From contig CAJIZU010000089.1 of the NCBI GenBank assembly GCA_905181925.1, positions 1-40,515 of the forward strand: a stretch of 40,515 bases of DNA, given 5' to 3'. Under the pieces are notes generated by a model, which saw only the letters and a list, made by a program, of their open reading frames with translations, searched no databases and had not been told where the DNA came from. The position numbers and the translations under genes were made by a program. This stretch comes from a gamma proteobacterium HTCC2207 (GTDB lineage: Bacteria > Pseudomonadota > Gammaproteobacteria > Pseudomonadales > Porticoccaceae). This document shows positions 8,544 to 16,896 of this stretch, in pieces; position 1 is the stretch's first letter, and every line of letters begins with the position of its first letter.

Positions 8544-9437
8544 ATGGTACAAGAAAAAATCATTGGCCGGTTTGCGCCTTCTCCATCGGGGCCTCTCCAT
8601 TTTGGTTCATTAGCATGCGCTCTTGCCAGCTATCTAGATGCAAAAGTGCGCGGAGGGCAATGGCTCGTTCGAATGGAGGATCTCGACCCTCCTCGTGAAA
8701 TCAAAGGCGCTAGCCAACATATCCTTAATCAACTTGAAGCGCATAGTCTATGCTGGGATGGACAGGTTCTCTTCCAAAGTCAGCGCCTTGACGCCTACGC
8801 TGAAGTCATTTCATCTCTGAAGGAGGTGCAGTTGGCTTATCACTGCCAATGCAATCGTAAACGAATAACTGAGTTAAGTGGCCTCTATGACAATCATTGT
8901 CGTACGCTCGATCTGGATGGGCAAAACAATGCCACGAGGCTAGCGCTGCTTCATCAGATTGATATTATCAGTTTTGATGACGAATTTATCGGTCACGTTA
9001 GTCAAAGCTTGCGCTCGACAGTGGGCGATTTTATTATTAAACGGCGTGATGGCTTATTTTCATACCAACTTGCGGTCACAGTAGATGATGCGTTTCAAGC
9101 GGTAACTCGGGTGGTCCGAGGTTCAGACTTACTCAATTCGACGCCTCGTCAAATCTATCTGCAGCAGTGCCTTGGCTACAAACAACCGTCCTATGCTCAT
9201 GTTCCAATAGCCGTAACAAGTGATGGACAAAAACTGAGTAAGCAAAATTTGGCAACAGGCTTACCTGCAGGACATGAGTCTTCAAACCTGTGCGTCGCGC
9301 TTGATTGGTTACAACAGTCTCCACCACATAAGTTAAGTTCCCTTCCCACCGCAGAAATAATATCTTGGGCAATCCAAAACTGGGATCAAAATAAACTGCC
9401 AACTAACTTAACAGTACCAGCACCCAAAGGTTTTTAA
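8544..9437 (+). CDS. gluQ: Glutamyl-Q tRNA(Asp) synthetase
   Basis: Attaches glutamate to queuosine in the anticodon of tRNA-Asp. It is a GluRS catalytic core without the anticodon-binding domain (297 aa). The class I HIGH-like motif is in GRFAPSPSGPLHFGSL, the KMSKS-like motif is KLSKQN, and a zinc-site cluster is present in CQCNRKRITELSGLYDNHC. It lies directly downstream of dksA, as in E. coli and Pseudomonas (gluQRS/yadB), and upstream of the cbr genes, as in Pseudomonas. Confidence 0.95.
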   Translation: MVQEKIIGRFAPSPSGPLHFGSLACALASYLDAKVRGGQWLVRMEDLDPPREIKGASQHILNQLEAHSLCWDGQVLFQSQRLDAYAEVISSLKEVQLAYHCQCNRKRITELSGLYDNHCRTLDLDGQNNATRLALLHQIDIISFDDEFIGHVSQSLRSTVGDFIIKRRDGLFSYQLAVTVDDAFQAVTRVVRGSDLLNSTPRQIYLQQCLGYKQPSYAHVPIAVTSDGQKLSKQNLATGLPAGHESSNLCVALDWLQQSPPHKLSSLPTAEIISWAIQNWDQNKLPTNLTVPAPKGF

Positions 9438-9459
9438 AGAGGCAAAAATAGTTTTGTTA

Positions 9460-9480
9460 GGTTTGCTTTGCAGAGCAACC
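9460..9480 (+). terminator. Possible weak hairpin after gluQ
   Basis: GGTT/AACC and GCT/AGC arms with one bulged T enclose a TTGCAG loop, 23 bases past the gluQ stop. No proper U-tract follows, so attenuation between gluQ and cbrX is only a possibility. Confidence 0.25.
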
Positions 9481-9532
9481 TTGAATACCATCAAAGATCG
9501 TACTGATATAACTATCTAAAAAAACGGCGCCT

Positions 9533-9703
9533 ATGTTTAATTATCGATTAGTTGCAACACTACTACTGCTAAGTATTGTCGTTTTTCCTCTTGCTATCCA
9601 ATGGGCATTAGAGCCCTCTGGACATTGGTTCAGGGTTTTTTTAGTCTGGGGATTGTTAGTTTTTTTCACGTTTACATTACAGCGTGAGCGAAGCAAAGAA
9701 TGA
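9533..9703 (+). CDS. cbrX: Small membrane protein CbrX-like, coupled to cbrA
   Basis: A 56-residue ORF with two hydrophobic segments (about residues 6-25 and 33-49) and a charged tail, QRERSKE. Its TGA at 9701-9703 overlaps the cbrA ATG at 9700-9702 in an ATGA junction, the classic sign of translational coupling. Pseudomonas carries a small ORF in the same place before cbrA (called cbrX). The position, size and two-helix hairpin shape match; I cannot measure sequence identity. A role in stabilising or regulating the CbrA transporter-like domain is inference. Confidence 0.75.
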   Translation: MFNYRLVATLLLLSIVVFPLAIQWALEPSGHWFRVFLVWGLLVFFTFTLQRERSKE

Positions 9704-12570
9704 GCATCCAGATTGTCTTTTTTACAACACTAATTATTTTTATCGCTTGCTCCGTCACACGGACAATCAATGCAAGGAATGACTCCAAAAGTCAGAATCT
9801 TATTTTATCGCTAGCTCTTTTTGCAAGTACCGGCGTGCTTCTCGCAACGAGTTCGATTGAGATGGCAGGCCGCTACGGTTACACCATGATCTTAGCTTTG
9901 TTCGGTTTCTCTCTGGTTTTTGTTATCGCACCTCTAGTGCTATTTCCCATTCGCCGCCTCAGTAGCATAGTCAGATTAGCAACCTCAGTAGATTTTTTAA
10001 CGTTTCGATACCGAGGGAAAAACGTCGCCATTGTTAGTTGTTTAGCAACCACACTGTCTATTATCCCACTCGTTGTTGCCCAAATACTGGCGACAGATTC
10101 CTTGGTCGATAATATTTTTAATTCTAGCATGAAGCCAATTACCTGCTTGCTCTTGCTTATAGCGGTAAGCGTAACTGTCAGACAATCGCTTAAAGTCGGT
10201 ATTGCCCAACAACTTAGATGGATTATGGCGGCAGCAGGACTCTTACTTATAATCGCAGTAAGTCTGTCAACATGGATTGCAGTCACCGCAGAATTTGGCA
10301 GTATTTCTCAAATGAACGCATGGGTGGTCGATAGCGGCCAACAAACAATTGTTAAACGTTTCGATTCGTCATATAGCATATTTATAATTTTTCTGGCCGC
10401 AGGCATATCCTTTCCAGCTAACTTCAATATGCTTGTTTCTGATGCTATATCCGACCGTCAAGCTAGCACTATGTCCTGGGCATACCCATTGCTGATGCTT
10501 TTAGCCTGCATCCCTATTTTTCCATTATTATGGAGTGGGCTATCATTACAATCTAACTCCACATTTCAAGAATATCTTTTTGCATTGCCACTGGCACTCG
10601 AGCAACCACTAATTGCCAGTCTCGGTGCCGCCAGCATCATTCTTTTAGCGCTAGCTCTCTGCTGCAGTTTAATCATGTTCTCCACAAGAATGATTCTTAA
10701 TAGTTTCGTATTACCCGGCAAGAAACTGTCTGAGCCAAAAAATTTAACGCAATGGATTGATCGACGCTATTTTACGATTTCACTCGGGTTAATGTTGTTT
10801 TGTATCCTGCTAAGCTTCGTGGCCAAAACTCGCAGTATTACTGATCTATATCTAGTCGGTTTTGCTGGATTAGCGCAATTAATGCCCGGAATGATAGCTG
10901 CTATCTACTTACCGAAAGCGAGTAGAAAAGGATTTATCGCTGGGCTCTCAGCAGGTATGTTTGTGTGGCTAGTGACTCTGGCATTACCCTTAATATTTGG
11001 TGATTGGTACTGGCAAGTACCATTGATTGAAAAGCCATTACTATTTGGAATGCAGGCTTGGGAAGCCTGGTCTATTGAGGCCTTGATGCTCAACATTACT
11101 CTTTGTACCTTATTTTCTATTTTCAGCAAAATGGATGAGCAACAAAAGAATTTCGCCACCATCTGTATGGCCGATAATGTTTACATACCGATACGCGTAG
11201 AGCTAAAACAAAAAAGTATTGCTGAAATGAAGCAACAGCTATTTCTGGTACTCGGTCAAGAAGCTGACACTGAAATTCAATCCGCTTTAAGTAGCCTTAA
11301 GTTTGATACTAATGAATTACGGCCAGGAGCATTACGAAAGATTAGGGATACCATTAATGCCTCGTTAAATATGCGTTTTGGCGTGCTTGCTGCAGATAGT
11401 ATAATGAGCCAAGCACTCCCTCTTCCTTCGTCCTCTGGCACCCAGCAAGAAGATATATTCCTGCTTGAATCCGTGCTGGCAGTTCAAGGCGATCAATTAA
11501 CTGGTATTGCCAGCGAGCTGAATAAACTTCGCGTACACCACCGTGAAATATTGGATAAATTGCCCATCGGCGTTATTGCACTGGCCCAAAATGGAGAAAT
11601 TCTGAAGTGGAATGCAGCTATCTCAAACTATACCCAAATAGACCCCAGTAGCGCGTCAGGAAGTTTGGTCAGAGATCTACCTGACCCCTGGAAATCAGAG
11701 ATTACTTCATTTTTAGTCAGTGATGAGGCTAGCAGAGATAACGTTCGCTTAGACATAAATGGCAGTATTCGTTGGTTCAGTTTTCAAAAATCGACACAAA
11801 TATCGATGGAAGAAATCAATGACAATATTATTCTGCTGGTCGAGGAAAAAACTCAATCCGTGATGTTAATTCAAAAATCAATCGACAATGAGCGTCTTGC
11901 ATCGATGGGTCGACTGGCGGCAGGCGTAGCACATGAGATAGGTAATCCAGTCACCGGAATAGCTTGTATTGCCCAAAACCTAGAACACGAGATGGAACCA
12001 GAACAAATTAGCGAATCCGCGCAACATATTCTCTCCCAAACTGATCGTATTAAACGGATCGTTGATTCACTGATTAATTTTTCACGCGGAGAAACGCCTA
12101 AAGGGCGTCATTTCAAGAGAGTCAATCTTAAGGAAGCATGTGAAGAAGCCATACAACTCATAACGCTTGCCGATCATGCGTCAACACTCTCCTTTAGCTG
12201 CCTCATAGCGCCAAACTTAAATATATTGGGCGACTATCATCAACTTATCCAAGTCTTTCTAAATCTACTCAGTAATAGCCGAGACGCTTCACCACCCAAC
12301 AGTGCGATCACAATATTGGCAAATTCTCTAGATGAAAAAATACGGGTTACTATAAATGACTCGGGCACAGGTATCGCAGAAAATCTTCAATCACAATTGT
12401 TCGAGCCCTTCGTTACATCCAAAGACCCTGGAAAAGGAACCGGACTAGGTCTGTGGGTTGTATTTAATCTAGTTAAGGGCCTCGGCGCTGAAATTACTAT
12501 TTCAAGTCCCGCGCAAAATAGTAGCTGCGGTACCACCGTTGCGCTAACCTTTAATAAATTGGAAGAGTAA
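9700..12570 (+). CDS. cbrA: Sensor histidine kinase CbrA with SSS transporter domain
   Basis: Membrane sensor kinase of the CbrAB system that controls carbon/nitrogen balance in Pseudomonas. The 956 aa protein has an N-terminal sodium:solute symporter-like domain with about 13 hydrophobic helices (residues 1 to about 475), a STAC-type linker (about 500-590), a PAS domain starting near LDKLPIGVIALAQNGEILKWN (about 618), HisKA with phosphoacceptor H745 in AAGVAHEIGNPVTGI, and HATPase_c with N box NLLSNSRDAS, G1 DSGTGI and G2 GKGTGLGLWVV. All kinase motifs are intact. It overlaps cbrX by four bases and is followed after 68 bases by cbrB. Confidence 0.94.
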   Translation: MSIQIVFFTTLIIFIACSVTRTINARNDSKSQNLILSLALFASTGVLLATSSIEMAGRYGYTMILALFGFSLVFVIAPLVLFPIRRLSSIVRLATSVDFLTFRYRGKNVAIVSCLATTLSIIPLVVAQILATDSLVDNIFNSSMKPITCLLLLIAVSVTVRQSLKVGIAQQLRWIMAAAGLLLIIAVSLSTWIAVTAEFGSISQMNAWVVDSGQQTIVKRFDSSYSIFIIFLAAGISFPANFNMLVSDAISDRQASTMSWAYPLLMLLACIPIFPLLWSGLSLQSNSTFQEYLFALPLALEQPLIASLGAASIILLALALCCSLIMFSTRMILNSFVLPGKKLSEPKNLTQWIDRRYFTISLGLMLFCILLSFVAKTRSITDLYLVGFAGLAQLMPGMIAAIYLPKASRKGFIAGLSAGMFVWLVTLALPLIFGDWYWQVPLIEKPLLFGMQAWEAWSIEALMLNITLCTLFSIFSKMDEQQKNFATICMADNVYIPIRVELKQKSIAEMKQQLFLVLGQEADTEIQSALSSLKFDTNELRPGALRKIRDTINASLNMRFGVLAADSIMSQALPLPSSSGTQQEDIFLLESVLAVQGDQLTGIASELNKLRVHHREILDKLPIGVIALAQNGEILKWNAAISNYTQIDPSSASGSLVRDLPDPWKSEITSFLVSDEASRDNVRLDINGSIRWFSFQKSTQISMEEINDNIILLVEEKTQSVMLIQKSIDNERLASMGRLAAGVAHEIGNPVTGIACIAQNLEHEMEPEQISESAQHILSQTDRIKRIVDSLINFSRGETPKGRHFKRVNLKEACEEAIQLITLADHASTLSFSCLIAPNLNILGDYHQLIQVFLNLLSNSRDASPPNSAITILANSLDEKIRVTINDSGTGIAENLQSQLFEPFVTSKDPGKGTGLGLWVVFNLVKGLGAEITISSPAQNSSCGTTVALTFNKLEE

Positions 12571-12638
12571 GATGTGTTCAACGGGCAGTAAACTGCTTTA
12601 AGCATACATAAAACTAAATTATTTGAGCTCATTCAGAC

Positions 12639-13907
12639 GTGAACCCACCAAGTAAAAGAATTTTAGTCGTAGAGGATGAAGAGATAATTCGTATTTCTTT
12701 AGTCAAGCTCCTCGAACGACACCACTATAAGGCATCACAGGCAGTGAGTGTCAAAGCGGCTTTAAATAACTTCAACCTTAACGAGTTTGATTTAATCATC
12801 AGTGACCTGCGACTCCCAGGAGGCTCCGGAGCAGAACTCATTGGCGCTACAGGTAGTGTGCCAGTTCTAATTATGACTAGTTTTGCAAGTTTAAGATCAG
12901 CCGTAGATATTATGCGAAAGGGTGCTGCAGATTACATATCTAAACCATTCGATCATGAAGAATTGATGGGCTCGGTGAAACGAATCATAGATCATGAGAC
13001 CCATAAAAAGGCATCACTCAACGCAACACAAGATCCTCTAGTAGGGAATAGTGAAGCAACAATCGGCATTTTAAATACTATTAGTAAGGTCGCACCTACC
13101 AAGGCCCCAGTTCTAATTTCAGGGGAAGTTGGCAGCGGCAAGTTCGCTATTGCCCGAACGATCCACCATGCCAGCGCTCTTTGTAATGGATTTTTATCGG
13201 TAATCAATTGTGCGACTGTGACTGCAGAGGAAATTAATCAATATCTTGATCTTGCGGGAGACGGGAATGAACCCACCACTATTTTTTTAAGGGACATATG
13301 CCACCTTCCGGTCACTTTAAGTGCCCATGTATTAAGATTGACCAAAAGTACGTCGATACGCTGCCTAGCATCTACGACTAAAAACCTACGTGAACTGTGC
13401 AACTCAGGTCAATTTTGTCCCAATCTATTACTCTCAATTGATGCTGTTAATATCCAAGTTCCTCCATTGAGAGAGCGACCATCAGATATCATTCAATTGA
13501 CAGATGCTTTTTTAGCGCATTTCAGTAATGAGCTAAACTTCGACGTTACGATATCTAAAGACAGCAGGCATCTACTAAGTCAAAATAATTGGCCTGGCAA
13601 TATTAGAGAACTCAAGAACACTCTTTATCAGGCTGCCATTCTGCTGGAGAAAGGCCAGTCGATCTCTCCCTCAACCTTAAAAATAAATGGTCAATCGCCA
13701 AGCTCTATCCAAAAACGGCAGCTGACGCTATCAACTATGGCGGAGAGTGGAGAGGATGCCGCATCTTTAACAAATTATTTTACCCAGTTCGTGTTAGACA
13801 ATCAGTCCACTATGAGCGAAACAGTACTAGCGGAGAAATTGGGTATTAGCCGTAAAAGCCTCTGGCAGCGACGCAATAAACTTGGGATTAGCCGTAAAAC
13901 CGATTAA
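12639..13907 (+). CDS. cbrB: CbrB-type response regulator with a degenerate AAA+ domain
   Basis: The partner of CbrA. The receiver domain is intact (E12, D13, phospho-acceptor D56, T80, K102), as is the C-terminal Fis-type HTH (about 380-420). The central NtrC-like AAA+ domain is not: Walker A is GEVGSGK (162-168), but the GAFTGA loop that touches sigma-54 is absent (only about nine residues stand in its place near 204-212). Walker B reads IFLRD instead of LFLDE. The segment that normally carries the arginine fingers (FREDLYYRL) reads FCPNLLLSI. The 422 aa product is shorter than Pseudomonas CbrB (about 478). It starts at GTG 12639. A sigma-54-independent, phosphorylation-controlled DNA-binding role is inferred, as for other activators that lack GAFTGA. 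Confidence 0.92.
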   Translation: MNPPSKRILVVEDEEIIRISLVKLLERHHYKASQAVSVKAALNNFNLNEFDLIISDLRLPGGSGAELIGATGSVPVLIMTSFASLRSAVDIMRKGAADYISKPFDHEELMGSVKRIIDHETHKKASLNATQDPLVGNSEATIGILNTISKVAPTKAPVLISGEVGSGKFAIARTIHHASALCNGFLSVINCATVTAEEINQYLDLAGDGNEPTTIFLRDICHLPVTLSAHVLRLTKSTSIRCLASTTKNLRELCNSGQFCPNLLLSIDAVNIQVPPLRERPSDIIQLTDAFLAHFSNELNFDVTISKDSRHLLSQNNWPGNIRELKNTLYQAAILLEKGQSISPSTLKINGQSPSSIQKRQLTLSTMAESGEDAASLTNYFTQFVLDNQSTMSETVLAEKLGISRKSLWQRRNKLGISRKTD

Positions 13908-13965
13908 TCGATTCTACTTAGAGACTAAACCCCCAATGAATTATCATAAAAAACGCACTAAATGC

Positions 13966-13994
13966 TTGAACTGGATAGATTTATAACTGAGAAT
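13966..13994 (+). promoter_or_regulatory. Candidate sigma-70 promoter of the intergenic sRNA
   Basis: TTGAAC (13966-13971), a 17-base spacer and GAGAAT (13989-13994). It places the start at about 14001, exactly at the foot of the first hairpin of the RNA candidate. I saw no sigma-54 -24/-12 element in the cbrB-pcnB interval. Confidence 0.45.
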
Positions 13995-14020
13995 AGGATT
14001 TCCACACGATTAGTGTGGGT

Positions 14021-14048
14021 AATAATAATAAATAATAATAATAATAAC
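14021..14048 (+). repeat. AAT trinucleotide repeat tract
   Basis: (AAT)3-A-(AAT)5-AAC. The second block gives six uninterrupted A-A-N triplets (18 nt), the number needed to occupy all six protomers of an Hfq hexamer. As a short microsatellite it may vary in length between strains. Confidence 0.9.
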
Positions 14049-14095
14049 GTTGGATTGCGATAGGGTTTGGTAGGCTTAGGCCTCAAAGCTCATTT

Positions 14096-14124
14096 AAAGG
14101 GGCTGTCTTTGGACAGCCCCTTTT
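14096..14124 (+). terminator. Strong intrinsic terminator
   Basis: A perfect nine-pair GC-rich stem (GGGGCTGTC/GACAGCCCC) with a TTTG loop, preceded by AAA and followed by TTTT. It ends either the sRNA candidate or cbrB read-through, and isolates pcnB downstream. Confidence 0.9.
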
Positions 14125-14248
14125 GCTTTGAAATAGGTAAGGCAGCAAATCTTTAGTTCTGCAATAATCATCAAAACTAATAAGTCACACTGAAAGCCAG
14201 ATCCTCTGTTAAACTGGCGGTCAAATAAACGCTATCGGTCAGCAATCA

Positions 14249-15604
14249 ATGCTTAAGCGCATCATCAACTTTTTTGACGATAAAACGAAATCATCAAGTC
14301 CATCAGTCACAGATGGTGCCACCTACTCTCTAGCCGCTAACATGATTAGCAGAGATGCTAGAAAAGTCGTGGAAACTCTCCAAAACGCTGGATTCGACGC
14401 CTATATTGTCGGCGGAGCAGTGCGAGATTTACTACTTGGCATCAAACCTAAAGATTTTGATGTGGCCACTAACGCAGAACCTGCAGAAGTGAAATCTTTG
14501 TTCAGACGTTCAAGAATCATTGGGCGCAGATTCCAAATTGTTCACGTACAGTTCAGCCGCGAACTCATTGAAGTAACCACTTTCCGATCAAACGACCAAG
14601 CGGGCCAAGATGCGGGAAAGAAAAATATTGGGCTGAGACAGCAAAGTAAGACTGGAATGCTGACTCGGGATAATGTTTTCGGATCAATGCATGAAGATGC
14701 GAGCCGACGGGATCTCACGGTTAATGCGCTCTACTACAACCCAAGTGACAATAGCATCCATGACTTCACTAGTGGATTGGATGATATCAACAACCGAACT
14801 ATTCGAATTATTGGAGACCCGTCGACTCGCTATCGAGAGGATCCAGTGCGACTTCTTCGTGTAGTGCGTTTTGCGGCTAAGCTAGGGTTTGATATCGACT
14901 CACGCACAGCAAAACCGATGAGTAAATTATCTGCTGATTTGGCCCAGGTATCGCCACCTCGATTATTTGATGAAACACTAAAATTATTTATGAGCGGAAA
15001 AGGCGCGGCAATCTTCATCCTGCTGCGAGATTATAACCTCTTCGATTATTTAGTTCCCCAAGCTAGTCGTTTAGCGAATGATGGTAGTAATAATGCCAAT
15101 AATTTATTTGAGCAGGCATTTATCAATACTGATCGTCGTATTAGTTCAAATCAGAGAGTTACTCCAGCCTTTATTTATGCCGCGTTACTCTGGCCCTCGG
15201 TAGAAAAATTAGCCGCACAGCTAAGTGACAAAGGAAATTCAGCCAGCTATGCACTGAGCAAAGCATCCAGTGAAGTAATTTCTCAGCAGGTTCATATAAC
15301 CGCTATTCCAAAACGCTTTACAATTCCGATGCGTGAAATTTGGGATTTACAATTGCAGTTGCCTAGACGCGGTGGGCAGCGTGCGAAACGCCTATCAGAG
15401 AACACTCGTTTTCGAGCTGGATACGACTTTATTTTACTGCGTGAACAAGCCGGGGAAAATCTTGATGGCTTAGGCCAGTGGTGGACAACATACCAGGAGG
15501 TTAATCCTGAAGAACAGCAACAGATGGCTGATGACGCAGGTAAAGCGGTAAAGAAAAGGCGTCGTAGCCGGGGCCCCAGAAAGAAAAAAGTCTCTGAAGA
15601 CTAA
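14249..15604 (+). CDS. pcnB: Poly(A) polymerase I
   Basis: Adds 3' poly(A) tails that target RNAs for decay. Class II nucleotidyltransferase core: VGGAVRDLLLG (about residues 52-62), the metal-binding DFD in KPKDFDVAT, and RRDLTVNALYY and RYREDPVRLLRVVRFAAKLGF further on. A very basic C-terminal tail (KKRRRSRGPRKKK) is typical of PcnB and separates it from the CCA-adding enzyme. Length 451 aa. The ATG has a weak Shine-Dalgarno. It overlaps folK by one base, forming the pcnB-folK pair seen in E. coli and Pseudomonas. Confidence 0.95.
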   Translation: MLKRIINFFDDKTKSSSPSVTDGATYSLAANMISRDARKVVETLQNAGFDAYIVGGAVRDLLLGIKPKDFDVATNAEPAEVKSLFRRSRIIGRRFQIVHVQFSRELIEVTTFRSNDQAGQDAGKKNIGLRQQSKTGMLTRDNVFGSMHEDASRRDLTVNALYYNPSDNSIHDFTSGLDDINNRTIRIIGDPSTRYREDPVRLLRVVRFAAKLGFDIDSRTAKPMSKLSADLAQVSPPRLFDETLKLFMSGKGAAIFILLRDYNLFDYLVPQASRLANDGSNNANNLFEQAFINTDRRISSNQRVTPAFIYAALLWPSVEKLAAQLSDKGNSASYALSKASSEVISQQVHITAIPKRFTIPMREIWDLQLQLPRRGGQRAKRLSENTRFRAGYDFILLREQAGENLDGLGQWWTTYQEVNPEEQQQMADDAGKAVKKRRRSRGPRKKKVSED

Positions 15605-16092
15605 TGACCACATCCTATATTGGTCTTGGCAGTAATCTCTCTGGATCTATGGTTGATCCCCTTCATCAATTAAATAGAGCAGTCCAAAGATTATCAGATC
15701 ACCCCCATATATATGAGATTACTCTGTCCTCGTTTTACAGCACCAGTCCTATAGGCCCCCAAGATCAGCCAGACTACATTAACGCAGTAGCACGCTTAAA
15801 CACTGAATTACTCCCTCTTCAACTACTGGACTATCTACAGGAAATTGAAAGTGAACATGACCGTAAGCGTCAGCAACGCTGGGGAGCTAGAACGCTTGAT
15901 CTAGACATATTAACTTATGCAAATTTTGAAATAGCCAGCCATCGATTGACTATCCCACATCCTCGAATGGAAGAGCGTGCATTCGTTCTGGTGCCATTAT
16001 TAGAGTTAGATGCCGAATTTTTTAGCGCACAAGGTAAAAGCACGGCTGACTTGTTGGCAAACTGTGCCGATCAGGGTATCGTAAAGCTTTAA
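15604..16092 (+). CDS. folK: 6-hydroxymethyl-7,8-dihydropterin pyrophosphokinase
   Basis: Transfers pyrophosphate from ATP to 6-hydroxymethyl-dihydropterin in folate synthesis. The 162 aa length is standard. It begins with YIGLGSNLSGSMVDPL, has the substrate-binding STSPIGPQDQPDYINAVARL, and carries the HPPK signature RWGARTLDLDILTY with its two metal-binding Asp residues. It overlaps the stop of pcnB by one base, so translation is probably coupled. Confidence 0.96.
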   Translation: MTTSYIGLGSNLSGSMVDPLHQLNRAVQRLSDHPHIYEITLSSFYSTSPIGPQDQPDYINAVARLNTELLPLQLLDYLQEIESEHDRKRQQRWGARTLDLDILTYANFEIASHRLTIPHPRMEERAFVLVPLLELDAEFFSAQGKSTADLLANCADQGIVKL

Positions 16093-16122
16093 TGGTGATA
16101 AAGAATAATCTTGAGGTCATCC

Positions 16123-16845
16123 GTGGACGATAGTCTATTAGTGAATTTTAATTTAGAACGTTCGGCTGTATCTATGCCTGGTTATATTGCCGTTGAGGGC
16201 CCTATCGGTGTCGGTAAAACAACGTTAGCGAAACGCCTTGCCGCCACGTTCAACTATGATATTTTACTAGAAGAACCCGAGACCAATCCATTTCTTGAGC
16301 GTTTCTATAGAGACAGACGAACTCATGCCTTACCCGTTCAATTACATTTTTTATTTCAGCGGATGCAAAAACTACAGGCATTGCGGCAGGGTGATATTTT
16401 CCAGCAGGTACGCGTTTCAGACTTCTTGATCGATAAGGATCCATTATTCGCGAGAGTAACATTAGAGGATGATGAATATCGGCTCTACCAAACAGTTTAT
16501 GACAATATTATTACTGATCTTCCAAAGCCTGACTTAGTCATCTATTTACAAGCCCCAACAGCTACTTTATATGAGAGACTGCAACGTCGAGGTAATGCTA
16601 TTGAGAAACCGATCGAAGAATCATATTTACAGCAGCTTAACGATGCATATACGCAGTTTTTTTACCATTATGATGATACGCCACTACTGATCGTAAACAC
16701 CTCAGAAATAAATCTGGCCAATCAAGAGAACGAAAGCGATTATCAAAACTTAGTCCGTTACATACTGCAAACTCGCTCAGGTCGGCACTACTACAATCCG
16801 TACCCAATGGAGGAGATCTCCAACGCGTCCTCCATGTCATACTAA
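16123..16845 (+). CDS. Deoxynucleoside kinase family protein
   Basis: P-loop kinase of the dCK/dGK/TK2 family, which salvages deoxynucleosides by 5'-phosphorylation. Walker A is GPIGVGKTT (about residues 24-32), and the EEPETNPFLERFY block and VSDFLIDKDPLFA (substrate/DRS-like region) are seen, followed by LQRRGN, a lid-like Arg motif. I chose GTG 16123, which has AGG six bases upstream; a start at ATG 16174 is the alternative. It sits between folK and panB. Which nucleoside it prefers cannot be read from the sequence. Confidence 0.85.
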   Translation: MDDSLLVNFNLERSAVSMPGYIAVEGPIGVGKTTLAKRLAATFNYDILLEEPETNPFLERFYRDRRTHALPVQLHFLFQRMQKLQALRQGDIFQQVRVSDFLIDKDPLFARVTLEDDEYRLYQTVYDNIITDLPKPDLVIYLQAPTATLYERLQRRGNAIEKPIEESYLQQLNDAYTQFFYHYDDTPLLIVNTSEINLANQENESDYQNLVRYILQTRSGRHYYNPYPMEEISNASSMSY

Positions 16846-16896
16846 AAAATTTAGTAGTCTGGGTCATTAAGTCAAGCTAGAGGTCATATCGATACC

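Larger units (their letters stand above)
14001..14124 (+). ncRNA. CrcZ-like Hfq/Crc decoy sRNA candidate
   Basis: A free-standing RNA of about 124 nt in the 341-base cbrB-pcnB interval, the position occupied by crcZ in Pseudomonas. Its parts in order are: 5' hairpin CCACAC-GATTA-GTGTGG (14002-14018); a single-stranded AAU tract (14021-14048); a linker with a small AGGC/GCCT stem; and a strong intrinsic terminator (14096-14124). The AAU tract matches the ARN triplets bound by the Hfq distal face and the AAnAAnAA Crc/Hfq motif. CrcZ itself is longer (about 400 nt) and sigma-54 driven. The tract might also be just a leader or trailer, so the call rests on position plus architecture. Confidence 0.6.

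Noticed and set aside
12585-12596. GCAG-TAAA-CTGC hairpin between cbrA and cbrB as an attenuator
   Set aside because: Only four pairs and no real U-tract; not enough to claim termination.
14021-14048. AAT tract as a plain microsatellite with no function
   Set aside because: Possible, but its placement between a hairpin at a predicted start and a strong terminator, at the crcZ position, makes a functional RNA the better reading.
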